A DNA stretch of 64,000 nucleotides from Siderastrea siderea. Lineage: Eukaryota; Cnidaria; Anthozoa; Scleractinia; Rhizangiidae. The notes beneath the pieces were generated by a model that saw nothing but the letters and a program-made list of their open reading frames with translations, ran no database searches and had not been told where the DNA came from. The stretch spans positions 20,118,142 through 20,182,141 of the forward strand of contig OZ034975.1 of NCBI GenBank assembly GCA_964030785.1, given 5' to 3'. Numbering within the stretch: the stretch's first letter is position 1; the number at the start of each line of letters is the position of its first letter. The translations under genes and the position numbers were made by a program. Of the stretch, positions 34,401 to 47,160 are shown in pieces.

Positions 34401-37400
34401 TTGAGGAATCCAAAATCTGTACTTTCCTCAAATTTATCTGGCTCTTTCATGACACAAAGTTGCAAGAATTAGCATCCAAGGTCCAAATTGTGTTATTGAA
34501 CTTGTTAGACCGTAATTGCCGAGATTGTCGCAAACATCGCATTGAATTTTTGTTCTCTTGAAAAAAATATCAAGTTTTCTTCTTTGACCCACTTATGAAA
34601 GATAAGAAGGGAAATTAAATCTCATTTAATTTGTGATTCTTTTAACAGCATGTATGCATGTTAAGTGTCACCTTGCAAAAGGGTTATTCTTTAATATATG
34701 GGCATTCTTGTGTTATTGCAGCTATTCAAATGCCTTGTAGGGTAAGGGATAAATATATTTGTTATATATTTTGACATATAACATATTTTGTGTTTCTTTT
34801 GTCCAGCTGACAGGGCTTGGTCTTCTTGGTGTGGGAATCTGGGCACGTGTTCAATTCAGTGATTACATGAAGTTGTCAAGCCATGATTACTCCACAGCTT
34901 GCTATGTGTTGATCGGTGCAGGGGTTTTAGTCACAGTTATTGGTTTTCTTGGCTGTTGTGGAGCTCTTAAAGAACAAGTGTGCATGTTGAAATCAGTAAG
35001 TTTCTGCACTTTTTAAACCACTGGTGGGCTGTCCACAGGGTCCAGAGGAGCGAAGTTTGAGCAGAACGTTTAGTTTTCCTTGCGAAGGACAACTGACATA
35101 ATTTGCTGCGAACTTGCGTTACTCACGTTACTTATATTTTTACCGCAGGTCAAATTACTGTGGGCTCTTAGGATCACTGAGATCGCCTTACACTAAATAA
35201 TACTACAAGGGAAGAAACAGATTTGGGCTGATTTTTTGAATCCCTCTATCTCGTTAGAAAATTCGCCAAAATGCCTAATTTTAAGAATCTGGTCTAGAAT
35301 TTACCTATTCTCAACAAATATGGAAAAAAGTTGTTTAAAAATGACGAAAAACATACGTTTTCGTCGAGCGGAATTTACGGCTTCCAAGCTTCGCTTTCGC
35401 ACTATGTTCACCGCAACACTCGGTGATGGAAATATGGTGATTTGATCGAAAGCGGAAGATGTCCTGTTGGGAGCCATGGTAACCCATGCCCTTATTTGGA
35501 TGGTTGAATTGAAATTAGGCGCATTTTATGATCTTCTTTTGTCCGGGAAAACACGCACAGTTCACGGCGCGGAATTTAGTCGACTTGGAGATCGTGGGTC
35601 TTTATTTACGAAAGAAAAACTCCTCGATTCGCAGTGTTTTGGTTAATGTTTTGAAATTCCAGAACTATATCAGCTACAGAATGAATTGAGTTAACACTCA
35701 TCCATTCCTAGAGAGTATCTGACGAGACTCACCAAAGAGTCGAAACTGCAGTCTTGCTTGAGAAATAACACAATGCATTCACGAGAAGCATTGATGAGAC
35801 TTAACCAGCATTTTAACTGCTGCAGATTTTATAAACGGAGGTTTAGAAAATCCAGACAGAGAAAAGTCTAACAATGTCATGACCTCTCGGTGAGAATTAC
35901 TTAGCGCAGTTAGACTGCTTGAGATCTATCTGATATGCCGGATGCTAGTAACGCCATGAGACAATGGAGGTATAATGTTTTAACTCCAAGAATTCTACTT
36001 CTATATATTTCAACCATAACGACGAAAGTGGAGTTAAAACGACAACTCAAGAAGCCAGAGCTTTTATAAGATCAACTGAGACTGTAACAGTCACAGAATA
36101 ACTTGGATCCTTTAGACTAGACATGACATCCATGATAAAGAAACATACACGTCTTGCGGAAAACCGCAAGCAAACATCAAATCATGTTCTTAAAAATTTA
36201 ACGGATCCTTTCAGATGACATCACTTATTTAGAGGCTTCTAGAGATCTTGCAATCAAACTGAGCCTAAAAAACTATACTAAGTGCCAACCAGCGCTAGCA
36301 CACACGATGGCACAAAGTTTTTTAAAATGGCTCTAAGCATCTAACGTCTATTAAACCCTCCAAACATATCATAGCTTGAGACTTCCCTCTCAAATATTGC
36401 CGTTTGTAAGGCAATACTGCCCCGCACTATCTGGTCTCAAACATATACTAAGAGAGAAGTGGTACCTTAAACAAAACCATCTACGGTTAAAAGAAATTTT
36501 CAAGGAGCCTCCTTTCTTATCGTACAGAAGAGGGAAATCTCTCAAAGACATTTTAGTTAGAGCTAAGCTATAAAGGCTTAGAAAATACCACGTACAAACT
36601 GTTCAGGAGTCGTGTTGGCCCGTCAACACCTTTTAAACTGAAAGCAGATCGTCGAAACACTTACCGTTTAGATACGAAAACATGTTTTTCCCTGTTTGAG
36701 AGTTTCGATTTCTTCCGCTCAGGCTGGCTTTCTTGTAACAGAGCTTTCCTCTTCAAGGGCGAACTCGCCATTTTTAAAACTCCCTCTACATGTGATGTTT
36801 TGAACTTTGAATTAGTAACGGTCCACTGCTTTTCCGTTTCCGGTAACGATCACTTCCGTCACCATGTGCTGCGGTGCACATCGATTGACATCACGTGGTA
36901 TAAGTTTCCTCCCTTGTCCTTATTTTTACTCGGCACTTCATGCCTCGTTCGGAAAGCTTTGCTTTCCGAAAAAAAGCCGTTGCCCTTTGGGCAACGTGTT
37001 AGGCAACCGCAGAAGAATGGTCTGCGGTTAATAGCAAATTTCAATATGGCGAACTTTGGCGTACTAATCGGGCGCAAAGATCGAGATCGAGGAATACAGC
37101 GTATGGAACGAGAAGAAAGCTGCTCAAATTGGATTCACAGAGGTTGCATTGGGCAAATTTATTGATCAAAATGACGAGGTTATGTATTTTACAAGGTAAC
37201 ATGTACGAAGGATAATTCTTGCGTACAGATGTAACTCCTCTGGACCCTGTGGGCTGTCATTTTACATTTCATGTGTGTCATTGGAACACACACCTGTAAC
37301 TTACTTGTAGAAACTATTTAAAGAGCTTATAACACAAGACCCCTGGTTAGGGGTTCTAACCATTGGCGTGTACTATTGGCAGCCCTGAAAATTAATTAAG

Positions 37401-40400
37401 TTCTCAAAACAACCCTCAATTATTACAGTCAACGCGCTTCACGCATGAATACTCAACTTCAAATATTCATCGATTAGTTCATTCTTTGATTTCATTCTTC
37501 GAAAAATTAAGCGATTCTTTGAAACTTGGATTCTATATTCGAAACATTAATTTCGTTATTCGAAATTTTTCTTGTAACATCGTAATAACAATTCAAACTT
37601 TCCGAACAGGAACTGAAAAGTTAGCTTTTGTACCGTATTAAATTAGCTCAATTTTCCGGTATGTCACGCGATATTTTTATTGTTTTCAAGCCTGGCGCAA
37701 AAAATGACGAGAACATAAAGCCGACAAAAATAAGCCGTAAAGAGAAAATCGACAACAGTAATCCTTAGAAAGAAAATCCAAAGGAGTCACTAATTTTAAC
37801 AAGGCAACTTATTATTTGGCTGGAGGCTTAGTCGGAAACCCGCAGAAAATATAAATAACAACCGCCACAATTTTACACAGGTAAACGGTTTTCGCCGCGG
37901 TGTACACAGGTTTGCACATGATCAGAACATAAGTTCAGATTTCCTAACTCCAAATGGGAAGAAATTCGCTTGGGGGCTTTTACGATCCTGGTAATCCTTT
38001 GCCTTCTAATGCAAGGAACGAAATCACCAACCTTTTCAATGCTGGAGTGGGGTTGTCAGATGTTTCATGGAACACAAGAGTGACAAATTAAAAGGAGCTG
38101 TTCATAAAATTGTCCGACACTATTCAGTCCACACGACAACTCAACCATTTCCTTTTGGAGGAAAAGATCCTTGATAACGGATGACATCCCTGGGGTAATT
38201 GATTAGCACTTCTTCCAAGTGCACCATGTTGACGATTTCTGATGTTACGTGTGAACTTTCGAAGAATTGATTTCGTTAATCGAAAAACATCGTTATCTTT
38301 CAAGCTATCTACAAGAATACGTTAATCCAATTAAAGAAAGGAATGCACACGTGAAGAATGCAATCGTCGTTCCACGATCATTCGTGCGTGAAGCGCATTG
38401 ACTGTAATAATAATAATCATTATCATTGCAAGAGGGTTTCAGTGACAATGAAACAAAATATGGAGGCAATGAACATAACAAAGTCAAGAGCCCCAGCTGG
38501 CCTGAAGCAGACCTGTTGGCTATGTAGACACTTTCGGGATTTTTTGAGTAAGAAAATTTTGGCAAGTATCTTTTTGGGTAGTTTGAAAGAATGGCCACTA
38601 AGACCTGGGAAAGTTGATTGCGATAGTATGATAAACAAACAAACAAGACCGTTCAAAAAGTGTTGTTCTTCGTTATTGTCATTTAATCCTTTCTGGATAC
38701 TCGTAAGGCTCCAAAAGTAAGTATGGGACTATTTTTGGTTTCATTTTGGTCCAGGGGATTTTTTTGGGTTTTGTTTTAAGTCTAGATGTGGGGGAATTTT
38801 TTTTTGTGGGGGGGGGGGGTATTAATTTATGTTCTCATTTGCACCTCTTTGTCACTTGAAATCCAGGTACCCCCCCCCCCTCCCTGGGCTGAGATACAAC
38901 TCCAGCTGGATGTCAGATCAGGGATGGAACCCAAAACCTCAGGATTTCAAGACTTGAACAATGTCCAATCAGAAATATTGCCTTCTCCTGGCTAATGTTA
39001 CCTTCAGAATTATTGCAATCAGCAATGCTGCCTCCTCCTGGCTTATGTTACTTCAGAATTATTGCAATCAGAAATGTTACCTTCTCCTGGCTTATGTTAC
39101 TTCAGAATTATTGCAATCAACAATGCTGCCTCCTGGCTTATGTTACTTCAGAATTATTGCAATCAGATTAATGTTACCTTCTCCTGGCTTATGTTACTTC
39201 AGAATTATTGCAATCAACAATGCTGCCTCCTCCTGGCTAATGTTACCTTCAGAATTATTGCAATCAGCAATGTTGCCTCCTCCTGGCTTATGTTACTTCA
39301 GAATTATTGCAATCAGAAATGTTGCCTTCTCCTGGCTTATGTTACTTCAGAATTATTGCAATCAACAATGCTGCCTCTTCCCTGCTAGCAGAGGCCCCTT
39401 TTCCTTTGTATTCGCTGAGCTGACAGGCGGGACGAAAAGGGACCTCTGCCATGGGTCGAAACTCCCTTTGATTCAACCACCGTCCATGGTCGTGGACGGC
39501 GGTTTCCGAAACGCATGCTCCTTGTATTGTTTGCTGACCGTGACTTGAGCCCACTGTATCTCGCGCATTCCTTTACAGTTATTCTGCTGTCATTTAGTGA
39601 GCCCACATAGTAACATGCCATCCTGGAAAGAGAACTAAGCTCGTGAAGAGTTACAACGTTTCTTTCTCTCGTTTTTGTTAACATGGACGACGGAAAGATA
39701 AACAATCGAAAGAAGAAGCTCTAAGAAACACTCGACAAGTTAAGGAATAGAATTTAGAGCAAAGAAAACATCTGTCAAGGCGAAGGACAACCTTCCACCT
39801 CCAAAGATTTTTCGAGCTGGGGACTTTCTGTGAAGTGCTCCAGCACTTCTACGAGTCTACGGTAGAGTAAATTACACATTTGATTGTAAATTTGTATCGA
39901 AATCGCTTTTTAATTGAGGGATTCTTCATATTCCTTACAGTTTTCGTAAAAGTTTTGAAAAACGTGCGCAGTTCGCATTACCAAATGCTCTTCAAAATAA
40001 CTTGCACATCGAGCGAAGTCGCTTGCGTGTAGCTTGCCTCGAAGAAAGAATTGAACGCGTTTGGTCTTCAGAAACAAGTAAAGGTGTGTTTTAATAAATG
40101 TATTATTTAGAAAAGCTTACTGTCTCTTCTTCTGTGTACCTTCATTCATAAAATTTTGAAAAGTAGTAATCTGACCTAAACAGACACAAATGCTCTTTAG
40201 TGGTTTGATTTCACGCGCGAGACAACATGAGAAATCTCTTGCGGAAATTTTCAAAATTTTGACTTTGAGATTGTATTTTTGGCTAATTCTTAATTGACAA
40301 CTGGTGTATTTTATTTGAAAGTAAGAAATGTTAACTATTCTAGATCAAGTGAGTGTTGTTTTTTCCAACCTATAAATTGTCCTTTCGTACTGGACATGGG

Positions 40401-43400
40401 TTGTTTATTACCAACTGCTAATTTAGTGAAGCGATCATAAAACACGCAGCCTTCAATGGGTTAAATTCTCTTTGATTCCTTGAGTTGTGGTCATGTTAAG
40501 AAAGCTTCCTTGTCCAGATAACTTGAAATTAATACCGTAGATTAGACAACAACTACCTCTAGACGAACTGTCTACTTTTTTTAGGGTTTTGGTGAACTCG
40601 CCATTCACGACAATAAAACTGTGCAGGTGTTTTTTGGCGCGTTAGTTGAGAAAGGTGAGAGTCGTCAGCTGATCACATGCTAAAAGCATCACGTGACGTT
40701 TCGGTCGCTAAGTAACCGTGGCGCATGCTCAACACAGTTCATTTCGACCCATGGCAGAGGTCCCTTTTCGTCCCGCCCGTCAGCTCAGCGAATACAAAGG
40801 AAAAGGGGCCTCTGCTAGCAGGGAATGCTGCCTCCTCCTGGCTAATGTTACCTTCAGAATTATTGCAATCAACAATGCTGCCTCCTCCTGGCTTATGTTA
40901 CCTTCAGAATTGTTTGTTATTTTCAGGGGTTAGTTACCTTCAGGCAGTCACTATCATTGGGGGAGCTAAACATATTCATATGTGGGCTGATACTCCTTAC
41001 TTAACAAAATCATTGTAAATGTGAACACATCCCAGCACATTATGAAAGTGATCTGTTTATATGCAATATTCAATTTTCTTTTCAAGTGAAGCTTAGTCAT
41101 TTTATTTTGGATTTTGGACTCCTTTACAGTTATGAAATCACCTGGTAATCTCTTTTAAAAGGATCTTATTATTTGTCTGTTATACAGCTTAACTTAGACA
41201 ACATTGTTGATTTGAAGTATATCCAAGTGGTGTGTTTTGATAGAGAGTGTTTAACATTGTTTTCAGTTTGCTGTGATTCTTGGTATTCTGTTCCTGGTCG
41301 AGCTTGGTGGTTCGATTACTGGTTACATTTTCCGACATAAGGTATCTGAAACTCAGGTTTATTTTTCATTGCTGTTTTGTGAAGATTGTGCAGAATTCAG
41401 TTTTAGCAATAGATTACTGACAATTAATGAAAGTTAAGTGTTGTATAAAACTACCTTTCAGTCAACCGGTACTTAGTTTATCAACAGAAGCATACAGGAA
41501 GCGCAAGTTTAAAACAAACTGAATAAGCCTTAGGTTAGCCTGAAATTATGAGCATAATAACCTGATTCAGAAAAGGGCCATGACTAACTTTTGAAGTAGG
41601 TGTGGAATTTGAAAAATTGTACATAGAGAATAGTTCTACTCCTGCATCAGTGCTTTGATTTTCTGTCAAAGTAGTCAGGGATCAAACCCATAATAGCTGA
41701 GAAAAATCCCCAGGATCTGGCCCTTACTGATAGCCCTGCTGTTAGAAATCCTGTGCCAAATAATTTCTCAATTGCAGTGTTATTTATGTTGAAGAGTTCT
41801 CCTTTAGATAGATTTTATCTGGTTTTGGTCATTTACTGCTGATAAAGTCAGTGGGGTAAGTTTCATTTTCAGTTTGTAACTGTTGATTGAGCTCCTCACT
41901 CACTCTAGATTTGTGAATAACAGGACAAACCAAGCACAATGCAGTGAAAAGAAAGGTCAAGTTACTCTTCAGGTTAATTCATCACAGGGTTACCCTAAAG
42001 TTTTGCCCCTGGTACCCATTTATACCTGGGAAAAGAGACTGTGGAGTGCAGTTTCTCGTCTAAGGAAACAACATGAAAATGCAGAGGCCACCCTGCCCTT
42101 GAAGCAGCTACTGACCATCATGTGCAATAACCACTACACTTCCAATACAGTATTTAATGTTATTTTGTTGGCTGTATTGCAGATCAAAAGTGGATTCAGT
42201 GAAGGTCTAAAAACAGCATTGGATGACTATAAACAAGATGGTTTCAAACAAGCTTGGGATGGACTGCAGTCAAAGGTGTGATGTACAAGAAATATTTGAC
42301 TTGGACCTCGATTTGTTACTCAGTTTATGCAGTTGGCTATTTGCTTGCAATTCAATTATGTTCCAAATTACACCAGGCCCAAACCAGCTTAGTTGTTTAA
42401 AGAACATGTCAACTTTGAGAAGTATAGTCATAATCATGACTATCAGTTTTTCCCAAAGAGTTCTCTGCCTAGCTTCAGTATTTTTTTTTTCACCAAAAAG
42501 TGCAGGAGTGGAAACCGTAATTAAGTCATAACTATTGCAACCACAAGTCCTACCTGAATGAATTGCAATAATATAGATTTTTTTTGTTGCTTTGTTTCAG
42601 CTACACTGTTGTGGAAATAAGAACTATAGTGACTGGTTTTACAAAGACTGGAGTACAAAGCAGACAGGCAATTATTCAGTGCCCGAATCTTGCTGTGTTA
42701 AGACGAAAGCCAACTGCAACAAAAATGTTACAAGCCATCCAGGCACAATCTACACAGAGGTAAAGCCATGGCAGTGTGATATGGAATTCCTTGTGGTAAT
42801 ATAGCATGACATTTCTATACCCTGTGAACAAACTCCCTTATGGAGAATCAGGCACAAGAAAGATAGGGGAATGGAGTGAGCTGATCACTGAGTGGGAAGG
42901 TGGGTGGGGACAATGGGGCCTGTGGACAAAGCTTTGTTGTTGCCAATTGTGGAACATCTGGTGTGCACCAGATTCTAGTGCAACCTACGATTGGTCAGAT
43001 GACTTACTGTTGACAAGTTTGAGATAATGCTGACATCTGCCGCCACTTGACATGCAATCAAATTACAACATTTGCAAATAGCATCTCCAACCATAAATAT
43101 GTTTGGAAACTGGCTGTCAAACAGTCCGTTTGGAAAATAGTATTGGATGATTTTCTGAGAGTTTTTCTCGCCTTCCACTTCTGGCAGAAGAGCAGGTGGT
43201 CCATTGTTTGTTTTATTCAACCAGCATTGCTTGTCACAATGTTTGAACTGCGGTTTATTTGCCAATTGAGAGACTGATTCTTGGGAAGACTTGCATTGGC
43301 TTAACTGCAGAATACCCATACCATTCAAGCAAGGTTACGCATGGTAGTGTTATTTCAGTCAGTGAACAAAGGACTACAGAACTTCAAATTTGTACTGTCC

Positions 43401-45897
43401 AAGAAGAACATTTTGGAGAAACAAGTGGTCTTATTTCAATATTTCTGCCTTTCAAGGCCAGATCATTGCAACAGTTTGCTAGAGCCATTATAGAATCTGC
43501 AAACCAAACAGCTTGCGAAGCGCCATGCAAACAACTGTGATACAGTTTAGGAACAGAAGTTTCTGGAGAAAACTGCTCTTCTGCTTGAGAGTTGGGCAAA
43601 AGCAACTTTCCTGAGAGTTGCCAACCAAAGATAATGACGTTGTTGACAGATCATCGTTGGCTAACTTACAAGGGGCAAAATGGTGGCTTCAATACCTTGT
43701 CAACAGATTCTACCCCTCTCTTCACTCCATCGCCTTTCCACTCTATCCCCCAACTACTGAGAGTGTGGTCACAGTCCATAGATGTAAGGCAGTTGTCCAC
43801 CCAGGAGAAACTCAATAGTGCTGATTGTTTGCCTGCTTAAAAATTGAAAATAAACAGGTGCATCCAGGTACTCATGTTGGCTGAGTAGCATGTAAATCTG
43901 AGGGGTATACATTGAGTTTTTTCTTCTTCTCTTGCTCTTCACCAGGGCTGTTATGGTAAAGCAGTGACTTTCTTTGAAGACAAGCTATTAATCATAGGAG
44001 GTGTAGCTTTGGGTATTGCTGTGTTTCAGGTGAGTTTAGCACATCAAATCAGAAACGTGAGGGGAAATATAAATTTGGTTATCTTAATAACTCTTTTATT
44101 TGGGTTATATCCGCTTTAGGTTCCACCCAAGAAACAAAAATGAAATGGTTTTGTCTTTGTTTATACATTAATAAGCCTCACTTATTCACACCAAATAAAG
44201 AACAGTTACTGTACCAAAAACGAAACGTAACATATGATAATATATATTTATGTAGCATCATCTGATAGATCAACACAAGTGCCTTTGTGCCAGTATGGTA
44301 ATTGTGGCACCACTCTGAGGGTCTCATTGTTGTCACTCTGTTGTCATGGTATAGCTCAATAGGTAGGGGGTGGTAACAATTCCCTCAAGAAAATTGGTGC
44401 AAGGAAAGATCATCCAAAAAAGTCATTCAAGCAGTGATCAGCTTCTACATTAGGCTTACCTACCCTGCATAGAATTGAATAGAATTGATTTTGTATTGGC
44501 CAAAAATTGTACTCTTTTCACCTTGTGTGTCTTCTGATAGTCCACCCCTTATTTTCTTTTTGTTGTTTTTGCTTTAGGCACATCTGACTACATAATAAAT
44601 TATTGTTTTTCTGAATGAAAGAAAGAAAGAAAGAAAATGGGGAAACAAAAAAGATAATTGACTTACATTATTTACCGTATTTAATGCTGCACCATTGCCA
44701 CCGGTGTAAAGAGTTGGATGGTAGACTTCACCGGCATTTGTTAAGCGTTGGTTGGTTTGCATCAATGTACTTACATGCATAATGGTAGCTAACATATGTG
44801 ATTAAATATGCAAGATAATTATAAGAGAACTACGTGTAGTTTCCTCTCTGATAAACACGTCTATTACATCATTTCCATAAGCTTACAAATATGGATGCAC
44901 TTTTACGCAGTTCCTGAGGAACTAGGTATTTACCAGAGCAGAATTCCTACGCAACTAATTAATCTGTCAACAAGCTTTACTACAAGGGTAATGCTCTAAG
45001 AATATAGAACAGAAGGATGCATCCTAACTTTATTTCCTTCATCAAAGTTTTTCTTGCCAATATTATTCTGGAAATAATATAAAAGTATGTTGAGTGAGAA
45101 AAGATTTTTTAGAAAGTTTTACAGGGCCTACTGTAATGGAATGTGACAATGCTCCTGCACCATGGGTGGGCTAGGGGCAACAATGTACTTTACCTTTCCT
45201 AGCATTCTGAATATTTGCGTGTTATTTTCCAGTGTTGCAACTCTGTCTGGTTAGTTTTCTTTCGCTAGTTTTGGTTGGCCTAAGGCCATGAATGTTCCAT
45301 TCATTGATGTCGTTTTACTGCATGCTGTCTAGCTACAGTTTAGTACGTATTTTTCTATTGGCTGCACTTGTTGTTCTATGTCTGGCTATAAAAGCTCAGG
45401 GACTCTGTTTAAAGTTCAATTTTCTTGTGGCAAACATTTGTAAGTCAAATACAGTGTAAAGATTTTTCCCACCCTCCCTCCTCTTCTTGTACGTTTTTGT
45501 CTGGGTTTCAGCACTGGCTGTTCGTGTGGTGTCAGCATACAGTGTACAGTGCTGGGGAGATAGTTGAGGCATCAAAGGTCACGTGATTGTTTATTCATAC
45601 CTGCCAATACTCTTGTTCCATCCCGTGGCATTTAGTGCTGGGAGGATTAGTGAGGCTTAAATGGTCAAGCACATGGAAGTCACTTGTCATGCCAAACCGC
45701 AAGGGGTGTGTCCCCCATTATGCCATTACGTTCCTAGTAGTTATTACTATTAAAGCGTTTTTTTAATTTGTTTAAGCTGCTTGGAACAGTGACACTAACC
45801 AGTTGTTTGTTTGTTTTGTTTCCAGATTATTGGTGTGGCATTGTCTTGCTGTTTGGCCAGCAGTGTTCAGCACTCCAGTAAATATGAGCTGGTTTAG
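31439..45897 (+). CDS. Tetraspanin (CD63/CD151-like)
   Basis: Four-pass scaffold of tetraspanin-enriched membrane domains. Exons are 31439-31513, 34807-34995, 41267-41341, 42183-42275, 42601-42759, 43946-44029 and 45826-45897. All joins are phase 0 with GT-AG borders, totalling 747 bp and 248 aa. The four membrane helices lie near residues 13-35, 54-75, 89-109 and 207-237. The large extracellular loop has the diagnostic CCG (147-149), PESCC (173-176), C183 and C199, so six cysteines. Juxtamembrane Cys residues (GCCGAL; SCCLAS) could be palmitoylated. The C-terminus ends SKYELV, a YxxPhi endosomal or lysosomal sorting motif comparable to that of CD63, although overall orthology is not settled. 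A poly(A) signal AATAAA is at 46007-46012. Intron 2 (6.3 kb) is packed with transposons. Confidence 0.93.
32123..32804. mobile_element. TIR element, CGATTAAACGCCG family, copy 1
   Basis: TACCGTATTTTCTCGATTAA opens the left end and TCGAGAAAATACGGTA closes the right. TA at both borders could be a TA target duplication, as in Tc1/mariner. GGCGTTTATT blocks recur at the ends. The interior holds a degenerate coding fragment (SVSVTARQQTFCASNLEQG) also present in copy 2 at 52 kb. Confidence 0.7.
32972..33780. repeat. Tandem series of inverted-repeat elements (CCCGATAACTTTTCGGGC type)
   Basis: Three to four adjacent foldback units. Each opens with a TTTCTCGAAAGTCCCGATAA-like end and closes with its inverted form. 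Clear arms are near 33013-33055 with 33150-33196, 33197-33390, and 33385-33615. The units are diverged from each other. They lie in intron 1 of the tetraspanin. Confidence 0.6.
35034..37251. mobile_element. 2.2-kb TIR element carrying a reverse-transcriptase tail fragment
   Basis: The ends CACAGGGTCCAGAGGAG (35034-35050) and CTCCTCTGGACCCTGTG (37235-37251) are perfect 17-bp inverted repeats, flanked by GGCTGTC at 35027-35033 and 37252-37258. The element starts about 40 bp after tetraspanin exon 2. Inside is a Penelope-type reverse transcriptase C-terminal fragment. No transposase was seen. Confidence 0.65.
36361..36573 (+). pseudogene. Penelope-like reverse transcriptase C-terminal fragment
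   Basis: A 70-residue frame with no ATG, ending KSLKDILVRAKL then TAA. It includes LPFVRQYCPALSGLKHIL and EIFKEPPFLSYRRGKS, which I recognise as the conserved segment downstream of the palm domain in Penelope-like elements. Catalytic reverse-transcriptase motifs are absent. It is similar to, but not identical with, the fragment at 58670-58807. Confidence 0.6.
37419..38411. mobile_element. About 1-kb inverted-repeat element
   Basis: The left end ATTATTACAGTCAACGCG and right end CGCATTGACTGTAATAAT are near-perfect inverted copies, extended by CTTCACGCA/TGCGTGAAG. Inside, short TTCGAAA and CGAAAAA motifs repeat near both ends. No coding capacity. Confidence 0.65.
38961..40918. repeat. 48-bp minisatellite split by a transposon
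   Basis: The repeated unit contains CTCCTGGCTTATGTTACTTC and AGAATTATTGCAATCA. Eight units lie at 38961-39377 and about two continue at 40826-40918. The two parts are separated by the 1448-bp element at 39378-40825, whose 9-bp target duplication lies within the unit. Two reading frames stay open across the array because the unit lacks stop codons there. I do not regard them as genes. Confidence 0.85.
39378..40825. mobile_element. Mutator-like non-autonomous element with 9-bp target duplication
   Basis: About 95-bp inverted repeats (39378 to about 39472, and about 40730 to 40825) begin TTCCCTGCTAGCAGAGGCCC. The target duplication TGCTGCCTC is exact at 39369-39377 and 40826-40834. A 9-bp duplication with long terminal repeats is typical of Mutator-like elements. 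No transposase frame is visible in the 1.26-kb interior. Confidence 0.8.
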
Positions 45898-46509
45898 TGG
45901 CCCTGCACATCAACGGAGATATTAATAATAATTTGTATCTATATGCTCAGTTGGATGTTGCACTAATAAGCAAGTTTTGACCTTCTGTGAACATTGCATC
46001 AATCTTAATAAAGTAATAGTGAAATCATCTCATGATTTAGTCACTAAATTTATATGTTGTCATTCAGCACATCCAATAGCAAAAAGTAGACCTCTTTTAA
46101 TATATTGTTTGTGGTCACACTTCAAAACAGAAAGGTTTTTTTACTTTGCTGCAGAACTGAGAGAACAAAGCACACAATGCATCAGTCTGATTTGCATTGT
46201 TAGTTTGAATGTAGACATGTTAGTGATACTTGTATGTGCTTTTTTTGTACTTGTTAAAACTTAGTAGCTTTTTTTGTGATGCCCACCTATGAAATTTTGA
46301 TTGGGAAATAGGCTTCATTAACAAGTTATTGAAGGTTGATACAGACTGCTTTTCAAATTTGCCCTAGAGTTAAAATATGAGAAAGGCATAATTATTAAGG
46401 ACCTAAACAGAGAGAATCCTGGTGGAAAGGGCACTAAATTCTACTCTCTTTCACGCTATTTTCTTGTATTTCAGTCTTGATAAGTCAGGGTATACAACTT
46501 GCTAAAAAA

Positions 46510-47160
46510 CCCAGGGTGGAGGGGAGGGGGGCTCAGGTATATATTTAGGGATGGGGAGGTGCAAATGGGCACAAATGTTTATACCCAAGAAAGTCCAATT
46601 GGGCTTACACTGGACTCACAAAAAGTCAAACAGCCCAGAACATAACCTAAAAAAGTCCTTTTTATCCACATAAAAAAAATTGATTGAGTTTGTAAGGAGA
46701 GGTACGCTTGTTTGTCATAAAACCTTAAAAATGTCCTGCCAAAATCTTTCTACCCAAAATAATTCCATCAGAAAATTCCTCACCCCATAAAAGTCCTAGA
46801 TCGCCAATTTCAAACCCAAAAAAGGGCTTCTCACTTCCCAAATATGACATTCTGTAAACTAGGCAATGACCACTTGTACAAACAGGAGCAATTTATAACA
46901 GGGTCTTCGTCTAGATCAGGATCAGTAGTAGACTAGATAAAACAACTTCAAAGAGGCAAGGCTGATCGAACAGTCAATCAACTTTATTTGATTTACACTT
47001 TGCTTTTCTAGCCCCTGATGAAGGTTAGTTTTGTCTAACCAAAATATTGGGCAATCCTATATTAAAATACTAGCTGTTCAATCAGCCTTGTCTCTTTGAA
47101 GTTGTTTCTTCTCACCTCCCTGTCACTAATATACCCAAGTACCCCACCCTCCACGGGCTA
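46510..47160. mobile_element. TIR element (CACCTCCC-type), second copy, with a nested insertion
   Basis: The left end (CCAGGGTGGAGGGGA to GGGGAGGTGC) and right end (CACCTCCCTGTCACTAATA to ACCCTCCACGGG) are inverted copies. They match the ends at 15503-16898. A solo right end also appears at about 48727-48751. The inner part 46941-47107 is a Penelope-type relic. Confidence 0.6.
46941..47107 (+). mobile_element. Penelope-type terminal relic with decayed hammerhead motif
   Basis: A 33-bp imperfect inverted repeat (46941-46973 and 47074-47107; AACAACTTCAAAGAGGCAAG) encloses a hammerhead-like sequence. GCCC (47011-47014) pairs with GGGC (47049-47052). CTGATGA is at 47015-47021. GGTTAG/CTAACC forms stem II (47023-47028, 47035-47040). 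The expected GAAACGTT has become AAAATATT by three transitions, so it is inactive. Confidence 0.55.

Noticed and set aside
38961..39377. CRISPR-like regular repeats
   Set aside because: Units are directly adjacent with no unique spacers, in an animal intron; this is a minisatellite.
38961..39548. Two long overlapping frames (195 and 108 codons)
   Set aside because: They are open only because the minisatellite unit has few stops in those frames, and the longer one then runs into the Mutator-like terminal repeat.
42975..43328. 117-codon minus-strand frame within tetraspanin intron 5
   Set aside because: No domain, no splice partners, and antisense to a supported gene.
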